Shown piece by piece: positions 8,671 through 17,158 of a stretch of DNA of 29,295 nucleotides; the first letter of the stretch is position 1, and every line of letters begins with the position of its first letter. A program made the translations under genes and the position numbers. The stretch comes from CAYYWP01 sp964475125. GTDB lineage: Bacteria > Desulfobacterota > Binatia > HRBIN30 > CADEER01. The notes below the pieces were generated by a model, which saw nothing but the letters and a program-made list of their open reading frames with translations, ran no database searches and was not told the origin of the DNA. The stretch is taken from NCBI GenBank assembly GCA_964475125.1, contig CAYYWP010000030.1, forward strand, positions 1 to 29,295, in the 5' to 3' direction.

Positions 8671-10965
8671 GTGACGCTTGGGCCCCTCCTGCTGCTCGGC
8701 TGGCTCTTCGCATCCTCGGCCGAGGCGGCGGAGGTCGGTTACGTGGGCAGCGCGGCGTGCGGTGGCTGCCACGCGCAGGAGGCCGCGCTGTGGAAGGGCT
8801 CGTACCACGACCGCGCCATGCAGCCGGCGACCAGCGCGACGGTGCTGGGGAAATTCGACCGGGCCAGGTTCGAGAAGGATGGCGTGAGGTCGACCTTCTT
8901 CACCCGCGACGGACAGTTTGTCGTGCGCACCGACGGACCCGATGGCCAACTGCACGACTACCGCATCGGCTACACCTTCGGCGTCGATCCGCTGCAACAA
9001 TATCTGATCGACCTCGGCGACGGACGGCTGCAGGCGCTCGGCATCGCCTGGGATGCGCGGCCAGCCGCCGAGGGCGGACAGCGCTGGTTCCACCTCTACC
9101 CGACCGAGCGCGTCGATCACCAGGACGTGCTGCACTGGGCCGGCCCGGCGCAGAACTGGAACTTCATGTGCGCCGAGTGTCACTCGACCAACCTGCAGAA
9201 GGGCTACCAGGCCGACGCCCACCGCTTCGCGACGACCTGGTCCGACCTCAACGTCGGCTGCGAAGCCTGTCACGGACCCGGGGCGCGCCACCTCGAGTGG
9301 GCCGCCGCCGACCGGGCGGGACGCGCCGGGCCCGACCCGCAGCGCGGCCTGACCGTCGCCCTCCGTGATCCCGGCACGTGGCGGTTCGTTCCCGGCACGC
9401 CGATCGCGCAGCGCACGGCGCCGCGCGCCTCGTCCATCGAGCTCGAAACCTGCGGGCGCTGCCACGCCCGCCGCGCCCAGATCGCCGAGGATAGCGGGCC
9501 CGGCGAGCCGCTGACGCAGGCGCATCGGCTCGCGCTCCTGGACGAGGATCTCTACGAAGCGGACGGCCAAATTCGCGACGAGGTCTACGAGTACGGCTCC
9601 TTCCGGCAGAGCCGCATGAATCAAGCCGGCGTCACCTGCTCCGACTGCCACGACCCGCACAGCCTGCGCCTGCGCGGCGAGGGCAATGCCGTCTGCACCC
9701 AGTGCCACGCCGCAGACCACTACGACGGCCCGCAGCACCATCACCACCAACGCCGGCGGGGACTGGACGCGCGTCGCGCCGGTACCGAGTGCGTCTCCTG
9801 TCACATGATCGAGCGCCGTTACATGGCCGTCGACCTGCGCCACGACCACAGCTTCCGCATCCCCCGCCCCGACCTCTCACAGGCGCTCGGTACGCCGAAC
9901 GCGTGCACCGATTGTCACACGGAGCGCAACGCCGACTGGGCTGCGGCCGCCGTCGCCACCTGGTATGGAGCGGCGCGCGCGCCGCGCTGGCACTACGGCG
10001 AGGCCCTGCACGCCGGACGCACGGGCCGCGCCGACGCCGAGCAACAGCTGATGCGCGCCGTCGACGACGCGAGTGTGCCGGCGATCGCCCGCGCCAGCGC
10101 GGCGGCGCTGTTGGCATCGTATCTCGGTCCGCGCTCGTTGCCGTCGCTGCGCCGCGCCCTCGCCGACCCAGACCCGCTGGTGCGACGCGGCGCCGCCGAG
10201 GCGCTGGCGGCGCTACCGGCAGCGGAGCGACAGGCCCTCGGCTTGCCGCTGCTGCGCGATCCGGTCCGCACCGTGCGACTCGAGGCGCTGGCGGCGCTGC
10301 TCGACATCCCGCGCGCCGCCTTCTCTCCGGCGCAGCGCGAGGCCCTCGATCGGGCGATCGCCGAGTACCGTCAGGTGCAGGCCTTCAACGCCGACCGCGC
10401 CGAGGCCCAGGTCAACCTCGGCATGCTCGAAAGCCGTCTCGGTAACGCCGCCGCGGCGCGCGCCGCGTTCGCGGCCGCGCTGCGCCTGCAGCCGCGGTTC
10501 ATCCCCGCCTACTTGGCGCTCGCCGACCTGCAACTGCGCGCGGGCGCCGAAGCCAACGCCGAAGCCACGCTGCGCCGCGCCCTCGCTGTCGACGCGAATG
10601 CCGCCGCCGCCCGCCACGCCCTCGGCCTATCCCTGGTGCGGCAGCGCCGTTACGCCGAGGCCCTCGCGGAACTGCGCCGCGCCGCCAACCTGCAGCCCGA
10701 TGTGCCGCAGTACGCGTACGTGTATGCCGTCGCGCTGCACGACACCGGCGATCCCACCGCCGCCATCGCTGCGCTCACGGCCGCCCACGAGCGCCGCCCC
10801 GCCGCGCGCGACCTCATCGCGGCACTGATCGACTACGAAGCCGAAGGGGGCGATTTCCCCGCTGCCATCGGTTGGGCGCGCAAGCTCGTCGCACTCACCG
10901 GCGATCCGCAGGCGCGCGCCCTGCTGTCCCGCCTCGAGGCCGAGAGTCACCGCACCGCCCCCTGA
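8671..10965 (+). CDS. octaheme c-type cytochrome fused to HEAT-like and TPR repeats
   Basis: Counting from GTG 8671, the 764-residue protein has a signal peptide ending AEA (residue 19). Eight CxxCH heme sites follow, at about 30, 167, 197, 261, 323, 342, 374 and 412. A region with a HEAT-like unit (ALADPDPLVRRGAAEAL) lies around 460-540. TPR units fill roughly 555-760 (NLGMLESRLGNAAAARAAF, YLALADLQLRAGAEANAEATL, HALGLSLVRQRRYAEALAEL). It is probably a periplasmic electron carrier or reductase subunit of the cytochrome c554/multiheme family with a protein-docking tail. The frame is open back to ATG 8542 inside the sulfatase gene; GTG 8671 is preferred because the signal peptide begins there, although no clear ribosome-binding site is seen. 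It follows the sulfatase in the same direction. Electron partners are unknown. Confidence 0.83.
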   Translation: MTLGPLLLLGWLFASSAEAAEVGYVGSAACGGCHAQEAALWKGSYHDRAMQPATSATVLGKFDRARFEKDGVRSTFFTRDGQFVVRTDGPDGQLHDYRIGYTFGVDPLQQYLIDLGDGRLQALGIAWDARPAAEGGQRWFHLYPTERVDHQDVLHWAGPAQNWNFMCAECHSTNLQKGYQADAHRFATTWSDLNVGCEACHGPGARHLEWAAADRAGRAGPDPQRGLTVALRDPGTWRFVPGTPIAQRTAPRASSIELETCGRCHARRAQIAEDSGPGEPLTQAHRLALLDEDLYEADGQIRDEVYEYGSFRQSRMNQAGVTCSDCHDPHSLRLRGEGNAVCTQCHAADHYDGPQHHHHQRRRGLDARRAGTECVSCHMIERRYMAVDLRHDHSFRIPRPDLSQALGTPNACTDCHTERNADWAAAAVATWYGAARAPRWHYGEALHAGRTGRADAEQQLMRAVDDASVPAIARASAAALLASYLGPRSLPSLRRALADPDPLVRRGAAEALAALPAAERQALGLPLLRDPVRTVRLEALAALLDIPRAAFSPAQREALDRAIAEYRQVQAFNADRAEAQVNLGMLESRLGNAAAARAAFAAALRLQPRFIPAYLALADLQLRAGAEANAEATLRRALAVDANAAAARHALGLSLVRQRRYAEALAELRRAANLQPDVPQYAYVYAVALHDTGDPTAAIAALTAAHERRPAARDLIAALIDYEAEGGDFPAAIGWARKLVALTGDPQARALLSRLEAESHRTAP

Positions 10966-10990
10966 ACGCCGAACCTGCACAGCTGGCACA

Positions 10991-11029
10991 TCCCTCCCCG
11001 CGCCGCCGCATCACCGGCGCGGGGAGGGA
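10991..11029. terminator. 15-bp perfect hairpin between convergent genes
   Basis: The arms 10991-11005 and 11015-11029 are perfectly complementary (TCCCTCCCCGCGCCG and its reverse complement) with a 9-base loop. It lies between the end of the cytochrome gene (10965) and the end of the oppositely directed DUF4394 gene (11044), so it probably serves both. No clear T-run follows on either strand. Confidence 0.65.
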
Positions 11030-11043
11030 GGACGGGCTGCCGA

Positions 11044-11934
11044 TCAAAACTGGTTGAGCGGGATGGCGATGTCGGTCACCTGCTCCGCTTGTCTGAACGT
11101 GCCGCGCAGGCTGAGGCGGCCGGTGAACAGGTTGACGCGGTAGAAGCGCGCCCGGTCGGTGCTGACGGCGGCATAGGCGCGCACTTCGTTGGTCTTCCCG
11201 CCGCGCACGATGCTGTAGATGTCGAACCCGACATCGCCGTTGGCATCGACACCGAGTTTACCGGTGCCGGCCAGCGAGCCGTTGTTGGGCGGCGACTGGA
11301 TCACCACCTGATCCATCATCGCATCGATGTCGAACAACGTCGTCATCGTGGTCGAGTCGAGGTCGTTGTTGGTATACGCCGCGCCGGTGACGTTCACGCC
11401 GGGGGTCGGTGTGGCGGCGGGGTAGACGAGATCGAGGTCTTCCGTGGTCGCGCCGGTCTCGACGTTGGCGCGCAGGTTCTGGCCGCGGTCGCTGATGATG
11501 CGCAACCGGTCGACGGTCGGGTTGAAGTCGACGTCGAAGTGATCGCCGTCGAGCGCGACGCCGAGCTGCGCTTCGAACGTCGCCTCGCCGTCTTCGAGGC
11601 TGATGGTGTAGATGCCGCCGGCGTTGCCGAGCCCGTAGAGCTCGCCGGTGGCGGGGCGGAAGTCGATGCCGACGATGCGCGAGTCACCGCTCAGGTTGGT
11701 GACCGGCCCAATCGCGCGCGCGGAAGAGGGCACGTCCTCGTCGAAACAGACCAGGCGCTGGCCGGCGGTGAGTCCAACCACTTCCAAGCCACCGAAGCGG
11801 AAGCGGCCCAGCGCCCAGCCCGAGCCGTCGCCGCAGCGGCCTGGGCCGAAACGGTTGCCGACCCCGGTGGCGTCCGCCACCCCGGCGCCGAGCGTCAGAA
11901 ACGCCAGCAGCGTTGCAAACATTCGTGGTGCCAT
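11044..11934 (-). CDS. exported DUF4394 domain protein
   Basis: The 296-residue protein begins MAPRMFATLLAFLTLGAGVADA, a signal peptide. The rest matches the DUF4394 pattern: LTAGQRLVCFDEDVP, IVGIDFRPATGELYGLGN, DHFDVDFNPTVDRLRIISD, GQNLRANVETG, VTGAAYTNND, TTLFDIDAMMDQVVIQSPPNNGSL and a final VTDIAIPLNQ. The fold is expected to be beta-rich and propeller-like; function is unknown. ATG 11934 is chosen because AAGGAGA lies 6-7 bases ahead and the signal peptide starts there, although the frame remains open much further upstream. It is transcribed in the same direction as the amidase, 131 bases downstream of it, and is convergent with the cytochrome gene. Confidence 0.85.
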   Translation of the reverse strand: MAPRMFATLLAFLTLGAGVADATGVGNRFGPGRCGDGSGWALGRFRFGGLEVVGLTAGQRLVCFDEDVPSSARAIGPVTNLSGDSRIVGIDFRPATGELYGLGNAGGIYTISLEDGEATFEAQLGVALDGDHFDVDFNPTVDRLRIISDRGQNLRANVETGATTEDLDLVYPAATPTPGVNVTGAAYTNNDLDSTTMTTLFDIDAMMDQVVIQSPPNNGSLAGTGKLGVDANGDVGFDIYSIVRGGKTNEVRAYAAVSTDRARFYRVNLFTGRLSLRGTFRQAEQVTDIAIPLNQF

Positions 11935-12065
11935 TGCTGTTCTCCTTGGCGATGTAGTGTCGGCTCCCCGCGGTTGGAGCACGGACAACCTACGCCCGGG
12001 CGCGCCGACTGGATTGGCGCGCGCCGTCCCCGCCGGCAGGGCGGCGAGTCTGCGCGGCAGGCCAC

Positions 12066-13544
12066 TTATCCCGGCAGCGCCGGGGCGCGCCGATGACGCG
12101 TCGCCTGCTCGAAGGCGTAGGCGAGCGCGATCAAGTCGCCTTCGCGGTACGGCAGACCGAGGATTTCCATCCCCACCGGCACGCCGCCGGCGGTGAAGCC
12201 GGCGGGAACGCTGATCGCCGGCATCCAGGTCTGGGCGCCGATGAGCGTGTTGGTCGGAAACTCGAGCGTCTTCCAGCGCCCGGCGTTCAGCTCCGCGCGG
12301 GTCGGCGCCTGCACCTGGGTGGTCGGATAGACGAGCGCCGAGGCCCCTACCTTGGCCATCGCGTTGATGACGATGCGGCGGAACTGCTCGCTGGCGACAT
12401 AGCGCGCGTAGTACTCGGGATCGGCGTGCGGATCGTCCGGCCCCTGCGCGATCGCTTCGAGGAGATCCAGCATCGGATGATATTGCTTGGCTTCGTAGAT
12501 CTCCTTGATCGTCCGGTAGCGCAGGGGACGCGAGGCCAGGAACGCGTCCAGGGCGCTGCGCGAGTGATGGATATAGAGCGATGAGTAGACGATGTGGTGC
12601 AGCAGATCCGGAATCTCGACGTCGACCAGCACCGCTCCCGCCGCTGTCATCGCTTCGAGCGCCGCCTCGATGACCGCGTTGACGCATGCCGCCTCCGGAT
12701 CGCCCGCGGCGCCGAAGGCGCCGCGCACGACACCGAGCCGCTTGCCCTCCAGCGCGTGGGCATCCAGGCGGGCGACGTAGTCCGTGGATCCGGCGATGAC
12801 GGCGGCCGCCGTATAGGGGTCCTCCGGGTCATAGCCGACCAGCACCTGGAGCAGGGTCGCCAAGTCGGTCATGGTCCGACACATGGGTCCGGCTGAATCC
12901 TGGAACTCCACCAGCGGCGACATGCCGGTGCGGCTGATCAGCCCCGGCGTCACCTTCAGCCCGAACAAGTTGTCGAAGGATGCCGGCAGCCGGATGGAAC
13001 CGCCGGTGTCTTCGCCCAGCCCGACGGCGCCGAGATTGGCGGCCACGGCGCACCCCGTGCCGCCGCTCGAGCCGCCGGGATCCCGCCCGAGATCGTAGGG
13101 GTTCTTGGTTTCGCCGACCATTGAGCAGTATCCGAACCACGACGTGGCGAAGTCCGGCATCGCGGTCTTGGCGAGAATGATCGCGCCGGCCTCGCGCAGG
13201 CGCCTGACGACGGTCGCATCCTTGTCGGGCACGTACCCCTCGGCCGCGATCGACCCGAAGGTCGTCGTAACGCCGGCCGTCTCGACCTGGTCCTTGACGA
13301 CGATCGGTACGCCATGGAGTGGCCCGCTCCGCTCGCGCGACCGCACGAACGCGGCATCGAGCCTGGCCGCCTCCTCCTCGGCGCGCGGGTTGACGGTGAC
13401 GATCGAGTTCAGCCGCGGACCGCTGCGATCGAAGGCCGCGATCCTCGCCAGATACCGCGACACCAGCTCGACGGCCGTCAGCGCACCCGATCGATAGGCG
13501 GCGTGGATATCGGCGATGGTCGTCTCTTCCAGCCTGAACGCCAT
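12066..13544 (-). CDS. amidase signature family enzyme
   Basis: The 492-residue protein carries the complete amidase signature: a catalytic lysine in GVPIVVKDQ (K84), the cis-serine in DPGGSSGG (about S160), and the nucleophilic serine in GEDTGGSIRLPAS (S183), as in FAAH and GatA relatives. It hydrolyses a carboxamide; the substrate cannot be read from sequence. Family length is normal and there is no signal peptide, so it is cytoplasmic. The start at 13544 (MAFRLEETTIADIHAAY) is supported by a strong AGGAGG just upstream; the frame stays open to 13757, but that extension is rich in arginine and lacks family sequence. No gatB or gatC neighbour is present, so a tRNA amidotransferase role is unlikely. 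Confidence 0.9.
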   Translation of the reverse strand: MAFRLEETTIADIHAAYRSGALTAVELVSRYLARIAAFDRSGPRLNSIVTVNPRAEEEAARLDAAFVRSRERSGPLHGVPIVVKDQVETAGVTTTFGSIAAEGYVPDKDATVVRRLREAGAIILAKTAMPDFATSWFGYCSMVGETKNPYDLGRDPGGSSGGTGCAVAANLGAVGLGEDTGGSIRLPASFDNLFGLKVTPGLISRTGMSPLVEFQDSAGPMCRTMTDLATLLQVLVGYDPEDPYTAAAVIAGSTDYVARLDAHALEGKRLGVVRGAFGAAGDPEAACVNAVIEAALEAMTAAGAVLVDVEIPDLLHHIVYSSLYIHHSRSALDAFLASRPLRYRTIKEIYEAKQYHPMLDLLEAIAQGPDDPHADPEYYARYVASEQFRRIVINAMAKVGASALVYPTTQVQAPTRAELNAGRWKTLEFPTNTLIGAQTWMPAISVPAGFTAGGVPVGMEILGLPYREGDLIALAYAFEQATRHRRAPALPG

Positions 13545-13695
13545 CAGCTCCTCCTGCTGCAATTGGAACGGCGCGCTCATGCTACCGGAAGCCATGGGCC
13601 TGACGCACGCACCGGTCGACGTCGCCAACCCGGTCAGTCCGTCGCGACGCGCCCGCGTTCCTGTATCAGTTGCATCGGGAGTGACTGGTTGGGCA

Positions 13696-13746
13696 GTGGA
13701 GCGCGCTGCTCCGCGGCGTATGGCGGTGCGGAGCGGCGCGCTCCAC
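13696..13746. terminator. 19-bp near-perfect inverted repeat downstream of the metalloprotease gene
   Basis: The arms 13696-13714 and 13728-13746 pair with a single mismatch around a 13-base loop (GTGGAGCGCGC and so on). It lies 36 bases past the stop of the leftward metalloprotease gene and about 150 bases ahead of the amidase start, as expected for a transcription end. There is no T-run. It could instead be a REP-like element. The rest of 13545-13781 shows no gene. Confidence 0.5.
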
Positions 13747-13781
13747 GACGCCGGCACGACCGATGCGAGTGGTACAGGCCA

Positions 13782-16727
13782 CTAGCGGTTGTGCGGCACG
13801 GTCACGACCGCGACCGACGCGGTGCTCAAGCCACAGGCATCGGTGGCCGTGTAGGTCACGGTGTAGGTGCGGCCGTCGCCGCTGCCGGCGCGTTCGGCGC
13901 GCAGCGTGAACTGGAAGTCGGCGGTGCCGAGCGCGGCGCCTTGGATGTCGCCCACCGTGTGGCCGTCGCCGCCGCCGGGGGCGTCGTCGGGCTCGTCGCT
14001 GACGATCGAGGTCAGCACGACCGTCGGCGCGGGATCACAGATGTCGCTGGCGGCGACGGTGGCGGTGATGTCGACCAACTTGTGGTTGGGCGGCGACAGC
14101 GTATTCGGCGTCAGGTGAACGCTGATGGTCGGTGGTGTGGTGTCTTGGATCGTCACCCCGGTAGCCTTGGTATCGCTCAGCGCCATCGGATCGGTTACGG
14201 TCAGCTCGGCGCTACAGACCACCGGGCATGGAGGCGGGCTGTTTACGGTCAGGGTCGGCGTTGCGTTGCTGGCGTCGCTCAACACCCCACCGGGGCAGTC
14301 GGTGGTCCACTCGAAGGTGATCGGATCGCCGTCGGGGTCGAAAGAGGCGGAGCCGTCGAGCGCCACCGCGGTGGTCGGACCCTGGCATTCCTCGACGTAG
14401 GGGCCGTTGGGATCGGACACGGGCGGCCGGTTGATGACCGTCTGTTCGCTGTCGGCGTTGTTCGACGGATCCGGATCGCCGCCGACCTCTCCCAGGCTGC
14501 CATCCAGGCCGTACGGCACCTTGTTGTCGACCATCGCCACGTTCTCGACCACGGCCGGCGCCGGCAGGTCTGCCACCGCCTCGGCCGCGACGGTGACGGT
14601 GACATCGAACGAGCGCGACGCCCCCGACAGGATGGTGGGCAGCGCGCAGGTGAGCGTGCCCGCCGGCGCCTCGGTACAACCGCCGGTGTCGGAGACGTAG
14701 GTCGCTTCGGCGGGTAGCGTGTCGACGACGCGGACGCCCCTGGCCGGTTGGGGGCCGTGATTGGCGACGGTGAGCGTGTAGACCAGCTGCGCGCCGGCGT
14801 TGACCGGATCGGGCAGGTCGGTCTTGCTGATCTGCAGGTCGGTGGTGTTGATCGCCTCGTCCGCCGCCCGCCACTCGTCGAGCGAGCGCTCCGCCTGAGC
14901 CGGATTCAGCGCCTGGTCGGCGTCGTCGCCGAAGGCGCGCGGGTTGAGCACGATGTTGCTCCAGTCGTCGTAGGCCGCCAGGATATCGGGCTGGCTCGCA
15001 CCGACGGCTCGGGTCTGCCCATCGTCCGAACCGGCCTGCTTCGCGGTGTCGCACTGGCGATTCAGGCCATCGTGGATGATCTGGTCGCTCAACGCCACAT
15101 CATCGCCTTGCGGGGAGGTGTCGAGTGTTCCGTCCGCGCCGGGCGAGACGCACTTGCCGTCCTCGTTGATGTCCACGACGACGGGGCCGTTGGCGATGAC
15201 GCCGTCGCCGCTCCAATCGGTATCGTTGGCGTCGTCGCCGTCGGTGTCCTGGCCGCTCATCGGCCAGCCGGTCGTCTTGGCGAGCAGATCGCGAAACTGG
15301 CACATGTTCTCGCCGTCGTTCGGGTCGAGCACCGCCGTCTCGTCGAGCTGGCTCTCGTCGAGCGGTGCCGGGATCGCCCCACGGCCGCCGGGACAGGTCG
15401 CACATACGGGCGGTGCGTAGTCGAGCAGGCCGCCGCCGCTCACCTGCGGGATGTTCAGACCGTAGTTGTAGTTCATCATGCTGACGTAGTTCGGCTTGTT
15501 GTTCAGGTTCTCGAAGCCGCCGTGGCGGAGGTTCAGCGTGTGCCCGAGTTCGTGGAAGATGTATCCGGGGTCGGTGCCGTAGACGACGAAGTCATTGCCG
15601 CCGACCTCGCCCCTGCCTGCTACCTGCTCTCCGTTCGCGCAGGTGTTCTCGGCGGCGATGGGCGTACCGCTGATGAGGTACCGGAAGACGAGCGCCCGCA
15701 TCGGATCGAAGAACTCCGCCTTCGCCGCGTAGAACGAATCGTCCAGGCAGATCACCGGGTCCGGTAGCACGTCGCCGCCGCCGCCGAGGTCGTCGCCGAC
15801 GGGCTGGCCGTTCTCCATCAGTCCGCCGGTGTCGACCCAGAGGTTGATCCCCGGTTGGCCGTCCGGGTTGACGGTGCCGCCGGCGTCGGCGGGCGCCAGG
15901 GCGAAGGTGTCCTTCAGCGCCTGGATCTCGGCGCGTTTCGGCTGCTGTCCGGGGCGCCAGTCCATCTCGACGAACAGGTCCTTGTGGTCGGGTTGCGCAC
16001 CGAAGCCCGGCAGGTCGATGTCGGCGGCGCCATCGCAGTCGGTGTCGATGCCGTTCTGCTCCCAGGTGTCGTACAGCCCGTCGCCGTCCGCGTCGGGAAG
16101 TTGCGGCGTGATGGTCACGCAACTGAAGCGGACGAAGCGCCCGTCGTTCTTGAAGTCCGAGCGCCCTTGCAACCCCTTCGCCGTCGTCTCGACGCGCACG
16201 CTGATGCGGTAGTCGTGGAGGGCGACGAGGTCGACGTCGTCGAAGGTCGCGCCGGTGATGTCCGAGACGACCGCGAAAATCGTCTGGAAGGGCTCACCGT
16301 CCTCTCGCTGGTCGAGCAGGACCTCGGAGGCGACATCGACGCCGTCGGTGAGATCGCGCAGCGTGACGCGGATCTCGACCTCGCCGAAGATGGTGTTGAT
16401 ATCGAGCGATCCAACCAGGAGCCCGCCGTAGTTCACCGACATCGCGACGCTGGCCGAGAAGGACACCGCCGGTGTGAACGTGAGGCCCACCTCGGCGTGC
16501 GATGAGTTCTCCTGCGCCGCACCGCCATCGGCGTTGCTCAGCGCCGAGTTGGTGGCCAGGTCGAAGGTCGCGTCTTGCCCGCCCGCGTCGCCGAAGGTCG
16601 CCGTGCAGAGGGGCGGTGCGCCGGGTTGGACGCAGTCCGCCCCCGCCTCCGCTGCGGCCCAGTGAATGACCGCCGCTCCGAGAACCACCGGGCGCAGTGC
16701 GCCGAGCCTCCGCATCCACAGTTGCAT
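13782..16727 (-). CDS. secreted metzincin-like metalloprotease with DUF11 and PKD-like domains
   Basis: The 981-residue protein begins MQLWMRRLGALRPVVLGAAV, a signal peptide ending near AAAEAGA. The N-terminal part (to about 240) is a beta domain followed by a calcium-type segment (DADGDGLYDTWEQNGIDTDCDG). A zinc-site HELGHTLNLRH lies around residue 392 and a Met-turn candidate (YVSMMNYNYG) follows about 20 residues later, so this is a metzincin-like protease. A DUF11 repeat (DLQISKTDLPDPVNAGAQLVYTL onward) sits at about 640-730, then a PKD-like domain (DLDGSASFDPDGDPITFEW-type), and then a final Ig-like domain with TATDACGLSTASV. ATG 16727 is preceded by AGGAGG with 7-base spacing, which settles the start. 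It probably degrades extracellular protein, or acts as a surface adhesin-protease. Confidence 0.83.
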   Translation of the reverse strand: MQLWMRRLGALRPVVLGAAVIHWAAAEAGADCVQPGAPPLCTATFGDAGGQDATFDLATNSALSNADGGAAQENSSHAEVGLTFTPAVSFSASVAMSVNYGGLLVGSLDINTIFGEVEIRVTLRDLTDGVDVASEVLLDQREDGEPFQTIFAVVSDITGATFDDVDLVALHDYRISVRVETTAKGLQGRSDFKNDGRFVRFSCVTITPQLPDADGDGLYDTWEQNGIDTDCDGAADIDLPGFGAQPDHKDLFVEMDWRPGQQPKRAEIQALKDTFALAPADAGGTVNPDGQPGINLWVDTGGLMENGQPVGDDLGGGGDVLPDPVICLDDSFYAAKAEFFDPMRALVFRYLISGTPIAAENTCANGEQVAGRGEVGGNDFVVYGTDPGYIFHELGHTLNLRHGGFENLNNKPNYVSMMNYNYGLNIPQVSGGGLLDYAPPVCATCPGGRGAIPAPLDESQLDETAVLDPNDGENMCQFRDLLAKTTGWPMSGQDTDGDDANDTDWSGDGVIANGPVVVDINEDGKCVSPGADGTLDTSPQGDDVALSDQIIHDGLNRQCDTAKQAGSDDGQTRAVGASQPDILAAYDDWSNIVLNPRAFGDDADQALNPAQAERSLDEWRAADEAINTTDLQISKTDLPDPVNAGAQLVYTLTVANHGPQPARGVRVVDTLPAEATYVSDTGGCTEAPAGTLTCALPTILSGASRSFDVTVTVAAEAVADLPAPAVVENVAMVDNKVPYGLDGSLGEVGGDPDPSNNADSEQTVINRPPVSDPNGPYVEECQGPTTAVALDGSASFDPDGDPITFEWTTDCPGGVLSDASNATPTLTVNSPPPCPVVCSAELTVTDPMALSDTKATGVTIQDTTPPTISVHLTPNTLSPPNHKLVDITATVAASDICDPAPTVVLTSIVSDEPDDAPGGGDGHTVGDIQGAALGTADFQFTLRAERAGSGDGRTYTVTYTATDACGLSTASVAVVTVPHNR

Positions 16728-17158
16728 GGGTGGCCCTCCTGACGTGTTCGATCGGTGGCCGACGGCTCCCACGGTTTGCGCTGGCCGTCAAGGCCATTTC
16801 TGCCTTGCGGCAGCGGCGGTCTGCTGCAACGGCGTCATGCTGTGCGAGCGCGCAACGGCGCTGCGCCGTCTGGCACGGCTCGCGGCCGGGTCGCGCGCCG
16901 AACTCGCGCCGACTCGAGTCTCGCGCTGATGCGGTTGTTCTGGCAGTGGCGCGCCGATCAGTCGCCGGCACCTCCCATCCCGATCGAGGCGAGGCCGGAT
17001 TCGCCAGCCGCGCGGGCTTGACCGGCTCGTCGCCGTTGGACTATCGACCCGGCGTCAAGGGGCCCTTGGCCGCCCGGCGCGGTCAAGCGGTGCGTCAGGC
17101 AGCTCGCTCGAGCGGAGTACAGCTCCGCGGCAATCTCGTCGGCACACGGGGGGGAGCG
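16728..17158. other. divergent intergenic region upstream of the ammonium transporter
   Basis: About 430 bases lie between the leftward metalloprotease gene and the rightward ammonium transporter gene. I see no credible gene. Small hairpins are present at 16805-16829 (9-bp stem with one G-T pair), 16855-16869 (6-bp stem, ACGGCG) and 17112-17128 (6-bp stem, GCGGAG). A TTGACC at 17018-17023 is followed 15 bases later by GACTAT, a weak possible promoter. No convincing sigma-54 site is visible. Confidence 0.4.

Noticed and set aside
8671..10965. Hydroxylamine oxidoreductase (HAO) from the eight heme sites
   Set aside because: Heme spacing and the fused TPR tail do not look like HAO, and no P460-type tyrosine motif was recognisable.
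16871..16885. Sigma-54 promoter (TGGCAC) upstream of amt
   Set aside because: The -24 part fits, but no GC follows at the required 10-base distance.
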